From assembly GCA_002694855.1 (NCBI GenBank), contig NZNL01000037.1, forward strand, positions 1 through 7,587: a stretch of DNA of 7,587 bases, in the 5' to 3' direction. Position numbers and translations under genes: made by a program. The DNA comes from Gammaproteobacteria bacterium (GTDB taxonomy: Bacteria > Pseudomonadota > Gammaproteobacteria > Pseudomonadales > Pseudohongiellaceae). Under the pieces are notes generated by a model. That model made no database searches and was not told the origin of the DNA. It worked only from the letters and a program-made list of their open reading frames with translations. Shown here piece after piece: positions 1 through 5,597 of the stretch (position 1 is the first letter of the stretch; each line of letters opens with the position of its first letter).

Positions 1-411
1 CTGAAAGATATCGTAATACGCTACATTGAACTTGCCGGTGATGCTACCCGTCAGGGATTATTTTCCGATGCTGAACTAATGATTGAGCGGGCACAGTTTG
101 TTGATGAAGATCATCCGGCTATCACTCAGGCAAGGATAGACCTACAAGAAGAGATCAACTCGGGTGATTTATTTTTTAAGCTTGACGATCGTGAATTTGC
201 GCGACGCAGCGAAATAGCGCGAGATCAGCTGAAGGATATTGCAAGGCAAGCAGAAAAACATAACGCTTTCTTTTTGATTACAGCTCCGAATGACGATCTG
301 GCCCGGTGGATGTTCAGTGTTATGCGGGAAGCTGTAGAGGGTTACCGATTGCGAGGCAATATAGAATTGACGGTTAGAACTAGCATTCGCCTCAGGATAA
401 CGCGCAATTAG
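1..411 (+). CDS. TPR-like helical protein of unknown function, C-terminal part (5' end outside window)
   Basis: The frame is open from the first base to a TAG at 409-411, giving 136 residues. The true start lies upstream of the window; the ATG at 79 is internal, because the 26 codons before it read as ordinary protein continuous with the rest. Residues 1-85 are helical and charged. They contain a pattern resembling a degenerate tetratricopeptide unit (AELMIERAQFVDEDHPAI, then ARIDLQEEI), in which an element of about 15 residues is followed by a D-x-x-H-P-A turn. The last 50 residues (ITAPNDDLARWMF, then GYRLRGNIEL) look like a small alpha/beta cap that I associate, from memory only, with hypothetical proteobacterial proteins combining TPR-like helices with such a cap. 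No catalytic motif is visible. About 200 nt separate it from the next gene on the same strand, so co-transcription is uncertain. I am confident it is coding but cannot assign a function. Confidence 0.7.
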   Translation: MKDIVIRYIELAGDATRQGLFSDAELMIERAQFVDEDHPAITQARIDLQEEINSGDLFFKLDDREFARRSEIARDQLKDIARQAEKHNAFFLITAPNDDLARWMFSVMREAVEGYRLRGNIELTVRTSIRLRITRN

Positions 412-613
412 CATAAGCAGGCGTGTTCGTTGGTATGAAATTAGATGTGGAGAGATCTTCTTTTATAGACCATGCTTGACTATATCTCTTACTCCAATGA
501 CCACTAAAGATTTTCTCAAATTATTGTCACAGGGTAGAACTTAGCCTGGCTATTAAGGGTCTAATTATCAACTACCTCAAGGTTCTGGCTTCCCATACTT
601 CTACTTTATTTCC

Positions 614-1171
614 GTGACTTTTCTATTTACATCTTTATTCAGGGCATACGGCCGATTGGCGCTATTTGCCATCGGTTTGCTACTGGGTATCCAGGTACCG
701 AGTTTTATGGACCAGTATCAGCAGCGCATAGATGCGCATTTTCGAGAGGTCAGTATCAATATCACTGGTTTCCAAGATACCGCTGACCAGTTATTTAGTG
801 GTGATCTTGAATCGCTTATAACCTACTATCGGGAAAGCAATGATGAAGTGTTCCAGCGAGACGCCGATAGCATTCGGCTAATCGTGGATCGTTACAATCG
901 GATCACCACTGAACAAACTGCTCTACAGGGCAATATGGCCGCGTCAGCCTGGCATATAGCTTTTGTGTCAGATCGAGAATTTTTCAACGAAGCTATGGAG
1001 CAGTACAGCTATACCGTGCCGCTTAACTCGATAGCAATTCAATGGGGCTTGGCACTAGCTGTTCTCAGCACTTTGGCAATTGATCTAATGGTATTCGGTT
1101 CCACCCGGTTTTTTCGATTGCTTATGCATCGTAGAAAGGAAGTTCTCAGTGCGCAAAGCACACGGGTCTAA
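614..1171 (+). CDS. DUF2937 family membrane protein
   Basis: This 185-residue protein matches my memory of the DUF2937 family, small proteobacterial inner-membrane proteins of unknown function and about this length. An N-terminal hydrophobic helix at about residues 14-30 (LALFAIGLLLGIQVPSF) is followed by the family-like stretch DQYQQRIDAH, then GFQDTADQLFSGDLESLI. A long soluble, probably periplasmic, helical segment spans about 32-138, and a second membrane helix lies at about 142-161. The tail is basic (HRRKE), which would place it in the cytoplasm. The GTG at 614 is the only plausible start: the frame upstream reaches a TAA at 554-556 with no ATG, GTG or TTG between, and the next ATG (residue 32) would remove the first membrane helix. 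No clear Shine-Dalgarno sequence precedes it. The 202-nt gap before it (412-613) shows no convincing promoter or terminator, only isolated -35-like hexamers at 476 and 524 without well-spaced partners. The gene converges on the oxidoreductase gene. Confidence 0.85.
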   Translation: MTFLFTSLFRAYGRLALFAIGLLLGIQVPSFMDQYQQRIDAHFREVSINITGFQDTADQLFSGDLESLITYYRESNDEVFQRDADSIRLIVDRYNRITTEQTALQGNMAASAWHIAFVSDREFFNEAMEQYSYTVPLNSIAIQWGLALAVLSTLAIDLMVFGSTRFFRLLMHRRKEVLSAQSTRV

Positions 1172-1224
1172 GGGGACAGAAGACCAGATAGATCAGGTAT
1201 TAGGGCAACAAAAAGTAATTTTTC

Positions 1225-1242
1225 CTCACGAACAAGTGTGAG
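1225..1242. terminator. Weak hairpin between convergent genes
   Basis: A 5-bp stem (CTCAC at 1225-1229 pairing with GTGAG at 1238-1242, 8-nt loop) lies just beyond the stop of the minus-strand oxidoreductase gene and 53 nt after the stop of the plus-strand DUF2937 gene. An adjacent A/T stem (AAAAA 1210-1214 with TTTTT 1219-1223) supplies oligo-T on either strand. Position suits a bidirectional terminator, but the stem is short and the T-tract does not follow it directly, so this is only a candidate. Confidence 0.25.
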
Positions 1243-1247
1243 CTGGT

Positions 1248-2258
1248 TCAAATTTTAACGATCATTTTTCCGAAATTATCACCGCTGAATAGCCCAAGAA
1301 AGGCGTCAACGGCATTCTCCAGCCCTTCCACCACCGTTTCCTTACTTTTAATCTTGCCTTCCTTGATCCACTTGACAGTGTCTTCTAGGAATTGGGGGCG
1401 TATTTCGCCATAGTCCGAAACGATGAATCCGTTAATACGTATTTTCTTGCCCACAATTAACATAAGGTTGTTTGGGCCGGGTGCAGGTTGGGCATTATTA
1501 TAAGTGGCAATCATGCCACAGGCAGGAATGCGTCCAAAATGGTTCATTACATTCAAGGCAGCCTGTAAATGGGAGCCGCCCACATTTTCGAAATAAACGT
1601 CTATACCCTCGGGCGCTGCTGCGCTTAAGGCCTCGGTTAAATCACCACATGTCTTGTAGTTGATTACGGCATCTACACCGCATTCTTCCTGTAACCATTG
1701 TGCCTTAGTATCACTTCCGACGCTTCCGATTACGCGACATCCTTTTAGTTTCGCTATTTGACAGACGTTGGCTCCGACTGCTCCAGATGCGGCAGACACA
1801 AAAACTGTTTCACCTTCTTTCGGTTCGCCGAATTTAAGCAAACCAACATAAGCTGTCAGGCCAGGCATTCCGAGCGTGCCGAGGTAGAGCGAAAGCTGGT
1901 CCGAATCAAACGGGACCAATTTGCTGAGTGCTCCCGCGTCGGTTACGAATTTGTCCTGCCAGGCTGCCTGATTAATCACAATATCTCCTAATTGGAGATT
2001 ACTGTCATTGGATTCTATTACTTCACCTATTGCTCCGCCGTACATCACTTGGTTCAACGCATAGGGTGCAGCATAGATCCCTTCGGGGCGCATGCGGCCG
2101 CGCATGTAGGGATCAACAGACATATAACGATTCTTGACTAGCACCTGGCCTTTGCTGGGAGCTTCGAGTTCTACTTCAACCAACTTGAAATCATCTAAGG
2201 TTGGCATACCGGTTGGACGTGACACTAAATGAATTTGTTGAGCGGCGTAATCAGTCAT
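1248..2258 (-). CDS. NADP-dependent medium-chain oxidoreductase (curcumin reductase / leukotriene B4 dehydrogenase type)
   Basis: A full-length (336 aa) cytoplasmic member of the zinc-independent medium-chain dehydrogenase/reductase branch that includes E. coli CurA (YncB), mammalian prostaglandin reductases and plant double-bond reductases. These enzymes use NADPH to reduce the C=C bond of alpha,beta-unsaturated ketones and aldehydes. Visible marks are MSVDPYMRGRM at residues 46-56, LGMPGLTAY at 129-137, the Rossmann nucleotide-binding loop AASGAVGANV at 156-165, YFENVGG at 222-228 and the C-terminal signature NFGKMIVKI at 328-336. I see no zinc-ligand cysteine cluster, as expected for this branch. 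The ATG at 2258 has a weak GAG (plus-strand 2265-2267) 6 nt upstream. The gene begins 19 nt after the TRAP permease stop, so it is probably the last gene of that operon. Its substrate cannot be read from sequence; a role on a compound brought in by the transporter is inference. I leave the symbol blank because orthology to curA is not shown, only family membership. Confidence 0.93.
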   Translation of the reverse strand: MTDYAAQQIHLVSRPTGMPTLDDFKLVEVELEAPSKGQVLVKNRYMSVDPYMRGRMRPEGIYAAPYALNQVMYGGAIGEVIESNDSNLQLGDIVINQAAWQDKFVTDAGALSKLVPFDSDQLSLYLGTLGMPGLTAYVGLLKFGEPKEGETVFVSAASGAVGANVCQIAKLKGCRVIGSVGSDTKAQWLQEECGVDAVINYKTCGDLTEALSAAAPEGIDVYFENVGGSHLQAALNVMNHFGRIPACGMIATYNNAQPAPGPNNLMLIVGKKIRINGFIVSDYGEIRPQFLEDTVKWIKEGKIKSKETVVEGLENAVDAFLGLFSGDNFGKMIVKI

Positions 2259-2277
2259 TGTTTTCTCGTTTTTTGAA

Positions 2278-4290
2278 CTAGGTGGTAATGACAGGAACCG
2301 ATTTCTGGCGGTTCTGTAGAATGATTATTGTAAAAAGAATTACAGCACCAGCTACATGGTAATAAATAGGGAAGGGAGTCCACATCAGCAACACGGCACT
2401 GAGCAGCAATAGTACCGCAATCTGGAGGTTAATCTTCCTCTCAAGATGCCATTGAAGAATTCCTGCGAGGGCATATAGCCCCATGCTGGACCATAGGAAT
2501 ACTTCAATGCGTTCGGACCAGCTGCCAGAGATCAATGGTGAGTACGCGAAGAGCACTGGGACCAGATACAATCCTTTAGCCACCTTCCAGCTGGTAAAAC
2601 CTGTCGCCATGGGCGGGGTACCAGCGATACCGGCGGCGGCGAAGGAGGCCAGGCAGACTGGGGGGGTGACATTACTATCCTGAGACAACCAGAAGATAAT
2701 CAGGTGAGCACTCAACAACATTCCTGTGAGCATTTCCGGATCAATCATTTCTTGGCGAATGAGCTGTTTCATCTCCAGCGGCATTTCTTGCAAGGCAACT
2801 ACTGGGTCTCCACCGAACAAGCCAATGGTAGCGGCAACATTTGAAGGTATATCTTGGGTCTGCAGAGCGGACAGTAATTGAGACTGGCTAATTAGATCAA
2901 AGATCAGCGGGGCTGATAACGTGGCGAGTACGATATAGGAAGCAGTAACAGGCAACCCCATGCCCAACACTAGTGAAGCAAGCGCCACCAAGATGAGCGT
3001 AACGAAGAGGTTACCTTGGGCCCATTCCACGATCATCAGTGAGAAAGCATTACCTATGCCCGTAGTCGTTACCACATTGATGATTATGCCAACAGCGACA
3101 AGTAATAGAGCGGTGGATACCATGGTTTTTACACCACCAACTACGGCGTCGAAAATATCTGTGAGCCTCATAGGCTTGGTGGACAACCAAGAAGCCGCAA
3201 TAACACTGATGATGGCAAACGCGGCCGAAGAGGTTGGTGTGCGACCGGCGATCAAAAATCCAACCAGTACTGTAAGAGGAATAATAAAATGCCAGCCTTC
3301 TTTTAAGACATCGGAAACTTTCTCTGCATTTTCTTCGACTACCGGAGTCATCCCCAAGCGTTTCGCTTCTATGCGAACAAAATAGGAAACTGTCAAAAAA
3401 TAAAGCAAAGCGGGCAAAGCCGATGCTGCGATAACGGTAAGATAGGGAATTTGGGTATAGCTTGCTAAAACAAAGGCACCAGCTCCCATGACAGGGGGCA
3501 TCAGTGCGCCTCCTGTAGATGCCGCAGCTTCAACCCCGGCGGCAAATCTTGCAGAGAATCCAGAGCGCTTCATCATTGGGATCGTGATAACACCAATCGA
3601 AACGGTGTTGGCTACTGCTGATCCAGATATTGAACCCATTAAGCCAGAACCGATAACAGATACCAGTCCTGCTCCGCCAGTTATGCGCCGCGTCAGACAC
3701 TGTGCTACTTGTACAATAAAGTCGCCGGCACCAGATTTCAGTAGGAAAGAGCCAAAAATGATGAACATAAACACGAAGGTGGAAGAAATCTGAGCGGTTA
3801 GCCCGAACATACCCTCACTGGTGAAAAAGCTGCGGTATAAGACTGTCTCCAGACTCAACCCTGGAAAAGAAAACACACCACTGATATAGCGTCCTAGGAA
3901 CAAAATATAGGACAGACTAAGGATGATCAGTACAGGCATGAACCAGCCAGTGGTGCGACGGGTAAATTCTATAGCGAGCCCAATGGCGATCATTGAAAAG
4001 ACGTAGTCGCTAAGTATGTACTCGGTCTCGCGAGCATAAAGTGCGTCTTCGAAAAGTATCAAGTACGCTGAAGTCAAGATGGCCGTCCCGGCCAGGGCTA
4101 TGTTTATCCAGTAACTGATAGACCTGTTGCTTAATTCCTGTGCTTCGTTGTTCATCAGTGCGCAAATTGCGCAAAACCCACCAAAGTGAATGGCCGAGAG
4201 CCACAATTCCGAGATGCTCGCAAAGACATTGCAGTAAATATGAAATAAGGCGAAGAAGAAGGCAGCCCATTTCAAGTAGGTAGATTTCAT
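2278..4290 (-). CDS. TRAP transporter fused permease (DctQ-DctM type, TAXI system)
   Basis: This 670-residue inner-membrane protein is the membrane component of a tripartite ATP-independent periplasmic transporter, in which an ion gradient drives uptake of substrate delivered by the binding protein. About five hydrophobic helices in residues 7-133 correspond to the small subunit. The large-subunit core follows, with the hallmark GSGLMGSISGSAVAN at 214-228, ASTGGALMPPVMGAGAF at 257-273, GMGLPVTASYI at 443-453 and SQDSNVTPPVCLASF at 536-550. Further hydrophobic helices at about 598-612, 622-637 and 644-658 end the chain. Small and large subunits fused in one chain is the usual arrangement for TAXI-type systems. 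A soluble-looking segment at about 466-522 (IPSNV, GGDPVVAL, EMKQLIRQEMIDPEM) lies where I expect only a short link before the DSNVTPPV region. The ATG at 4290 lies 9 nt after the stop of the binding-protein gene, with only a weak AGG upstream, suggesting coupled translation. Substrate unknown; organic acids are typical of the family. Confidence 0.95.
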   Translation of the reverse strand: MKSTYLKWAAFFFALFHIYCNVFASISELWLSAIHFGGFCAICALMNNEAQELSNRSISYWINIALAGTAILTSAYLILFEDALYARETEYILSDYVFSMIAIGLAIEFTRRTTGWFMPVLIILSLSYILFLGRYISGVFSFPGLSLETVLYRSFFTSEGMFGLTAQISSTFVFMFIIFGSFLLKSGAGDFIVQVAQCLTRRITGGAGLVSVIGSGLMGSISGSAVANTVSIGVITIPMMKRSGFSARFAAGVEAAASTGGALMPPVMGAGAFVLASYTQIPYLTVIAASALPALLYFLTVSYFVRIEAKRLGMTPVVEENAEKVSDVLKEGWHFIIPLTVLVGFLIAGRTPTSSAAFAIISVIAASWLSTKPMRLTDIFDAVVGGVKTMVSTALLLVAVGIIINVVTTTGIGNAFSLMIVEWAQGNLFVTLILVALASLVLGMGLPVTASYIVLATLSAPLIFDLISQSQLLSALQTQDIPSNVAATIGLFGGDPVVALQEMPLEMKQLIRQEMIDPEMLTGMLLSAHLIIFWLSQDSNVTPPVCLASFAAAGIAGTPPMATGFTSWKVAKGLYLVPVLFAYSPLISGSWSERIEVFLWSSMGLYALAGILQWHLERKINLQIAVLLLLSAVLLMWTPFPIYYHVAGAVILFTIIILQNRQKSVPVITT

Positions 4291-4299
4291 GCGTAGAAC

Positions 4300-5331
4300 C
4301 TAGGCTTCTTCTACCGTCAACGGAGCGGAAGGTTCTTCAATAATCAATCGATCAGGAATTTCCAGGCCGACTTCGCGGTAGTAACGTAATGCGCCTGGAT
4401 GCAATGGTGCGCCGAGGCCGTCAACGGCGATTTCTAAACGCATGTCCTTGGTTGCACCGTGAATTTCCTGAAGAGTTGCGAGGTTTTCCCATATAACTTT
4501 TGTCAAGTTGTAGACAACCTCTTCGGGAATATCTTCCCTTGTGACTAATAAATTTGGTGAGGCTACTGTACGAACGTGTTTTTCCTGGTTCGGGTAAGTA
4601 CCGGGTGGAAAATCGTACCAGTCCCAGAGGGGATACTTAGCATTGATCTTATTAAGTGATTCTTGGGTCCAGTTCAGGATCGACATACGGTCACCGAGCA
4701 AAGCGTACGCTTGGGTAATGGAGCTTACCGGTGCTCCGCCCGGAATATTCATTCCTACGATATTGCCGTCCTGAATCGCGCTGGTAGTGGGTCCGTAGCC
4801 CATATATGCTAGGTTGAATTTTTCTTCATAATCAATGCCGAGAGTTTCAAGGATAAAGCGACCGGTCTGTTCGGCGCCTGAATTGCGAGCCCCTAATACG
4901 TAGCGTTCACCGTTCAGATTATTAAGATCCATGATTTCACCGGACTCGATAAGCTCGGTTAGCAACACAAAATGCTCCACGTTTTTCCACAATGCACCTA
5001 CACTACGTATGTGGGTTTGGGGGTTATTTACTGGTCCCTCTCCATTCCAGGACCAGGCCCCGAATGGCCCTTGTAAGAACGCAAACTGAGCTTGGTTATC
5101 CCTAAGCAATTTGATGTTTTCCAATGAGCCGGCGGAACTGATTGCAGTCAGTGAGATGCCTTTAGACTCATAAAGTTGGGCATGAGCGATAGTAGCTAGG
5201 GCTACACCCACGGGATAGTAGGTGCCCCCAGTTGTTGCTGTGGCAAGTACATAAGGCCGAGCTCGGGTGAGTTCGTCGCTGCAGCTAGACAGGAATATCG
5301 CGAAGATCAGGCCTACTACAATTTTTCTCAT
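4300..5331 (-). CDS. TAXI-family TRAP transporter solute-binding lipoprotein
   Basis: A 343-residue extracytoplasmic binding protein of the TAXI (TRAP-associated extracytoplasmic immunogenic) family, which captures substrate for the fused permease encoded just downstream. The N-terminus MRK plus a hydrophobic stretch ends in a lipobox, LSSC, with the acylated Cys at residue 17 and Ser at +2. Family marks are TGGTYYPVG at 34-42, SSAGSLENI at 65-73, GARNSGAEQTGR around 147-158, GYGPTTSAIQDG around 178-189, and the near C-terminal HPGALRYYRE at 311-320. The length is normal for the family. The frame also offers a TTG at 5334 directly before the ATG at 5331. I chose the ATG because a GCGGA-like ribosome site (5338-5342) ends 6 nt before it but only 3 nt before the TTG. 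It is the first gene of a probable three-gene operon, behind a promoter candidate near 5467-5496. Ligand unknown: glutamate and 2-oxoglutarate have been reported for TAXI proteins, but nothing here fixes it. Confidence 0.95.
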   Translation of the reverse strand: MRKIVVGLIFAIFLSSCSDELTRARPYVLATATTGGTYYPVGVALATIAHAQLYESKGISLTAISSAGSLENIKLLRDNQAQFAFLQGPFGAWSWNGEGPVNNPQTHIRSVGALWKNVEHFVLLTELIESGEIMDLNNLNGERYVLGARNSGAEQTGRFILETLGIDYEEKFNLAYMGYGPTTSAIQDGNIVGMNIPGGAPVSSITQAYALLGDRMSILNWTQESLNKINAKYPLWDWYDFPPGTYPNQEKHVRTVASPNLLVTREDIPEEVVYNLTKVIWENLATLQEIHGATKDMRLEIAVDGLGAPLHPGALRYYREVGLEIPDRLIIEEPSAPLTVEEA

Positions 5332-5337
5332 CAAAAG

Positions 5338-5342
5338 TCCGC
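5338..5342 (-). promoter_or_regulatory. Ribosome binding site deciding the start of the TAXI lipoprotein
   Basis: Read on the minus strand this is GCGGA, with the GGA 6 nt before the ATG at 5331 and 3 nt before the alternative TTG at 5334. The spacing favours the ATG. The match to the Shine-Dalgarno consensus is short, so the call is modest. Confidence 0.4.
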
Positions 5343-5466
5343 TGCGATCTCGTATTACTTTTTGTTAGTTTTAATCTAATTCGAATGGCCAACGATGAAA
5401 CCACACTTCCCTTTAAAGCACAATAAAACGCACTCTGAGACGTCGCGAGCCAGTCTCTTAATAATC

Positions 5467-5496
5467 AATATAATTAACTAGTTACGTTAATTTAAA
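5467..5496 (-). promoter_or_regulatory. Candidate sigma-70-type promoter of the TRAP operon
   Basis: On the minus strand TTTAAA (5496-5491, 4 of 6 matches to TTGACA) is followed after 18 nt by TATATT (5472-5467, 5 of 6 matches to TATAAT), inside the most AT-rich part of the gap. Transcription starting near 5460 would give a leader of roughly 130 nt before the lipoprotein gene. This is the best-placed pair I can find in the 266-nt region, but AT-rich DNA yields such pairs easily. Confidence 0.35.
5472..5492. promoter_or_regulatory. Operator-like dyad within the candidate promoter
   Basis: A perfect 7-bp inverted repeat, AATTAAC-N7-GTTAATT, occupies 5472-5492. Overlapping it is a perfect 10-bp palindrome, TAACTAGTTA (5475-5484), off-centre within the repeat. 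Both lie between the proposed -35 and -10 elements, a typical place for a repressor site controlling uptake genes. No regulator gene is present in the window to pair it with, and AT-rich sequence makes dyads more likely by chance. Confidence 0.35.
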
Positions 5497-5597
5497 GGCA
5501 CAATGGATCAAGCTCGCACCACTTCTGTCTCATCGTGACAATTTTATTGGTGAGCATAAATAAACCTCTAAAACTAAAGAGTGGGATTGAGGAGTCT

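Larger units (their letters stand above)
5332..5597. other. Intergenic region between the FG-GAP genes and the TRAP operon
   Basis: This gap must hold the end of the FG-GAP transcript and the start of the TRAP transcript, both on the minus strand. Besides the promoter and dyad listed separately, it has a 4-bp stem (CTCT/AGAG, about 5568-5583) just after the FG-GAP stop, followed on the minus strand by the T-rich stretch GGTTTATTTAT, which is too weak to call a terminator. A 5-bp stem (5437-5441 with 5453-5457) lies in the predicted leader. I see no small gene or RNA gene with support. Confidence 0.6.

Noticed and set aside
169..414. Minus-strand 81-codon frame opposite the first gene
   Set aside because: It overlaps a frame with better protein character, has no ribosome site and no recognisable motif.
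2960..3385. Plus-strand open frame of 141 codons inside the permease gene
   Set aside because: It is antisense to a strongly conserved part of the TRAP permease, and its Ser/Thr/Ala/Pro-rich composition is what the reverse reading of such a membrane protein gives; no ribosome site or recognisable domain.
1207..5366. Exact 13-bp inverted match AACAAAAAGTAAT (1207-1219) and its complement (5354-5366), bracketing the TRAP operon like element ends
   Set aside because: A 13-mer match between two sites in 7.6 kb is expected about once by chance, more so for A-rich sequence, and there is no transposase or target-site duplication.
5437..5457. Leader hairpin (5-bp stem GAGAC/GTCTC) as an attenuator or riboswitch
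   Set aside because: The stem is short with an 11-nt loop, the T-rich run follows only after a gap, and no known riboswitch core is recognisable.
5475..5484. TAACTAGTTA as a tryptophan repressor operator
   Set aside because: The trp operator core needs two CTAG half-sites around a TTAA centre; only one CTAG is present and the genes are not tryptophan genes.
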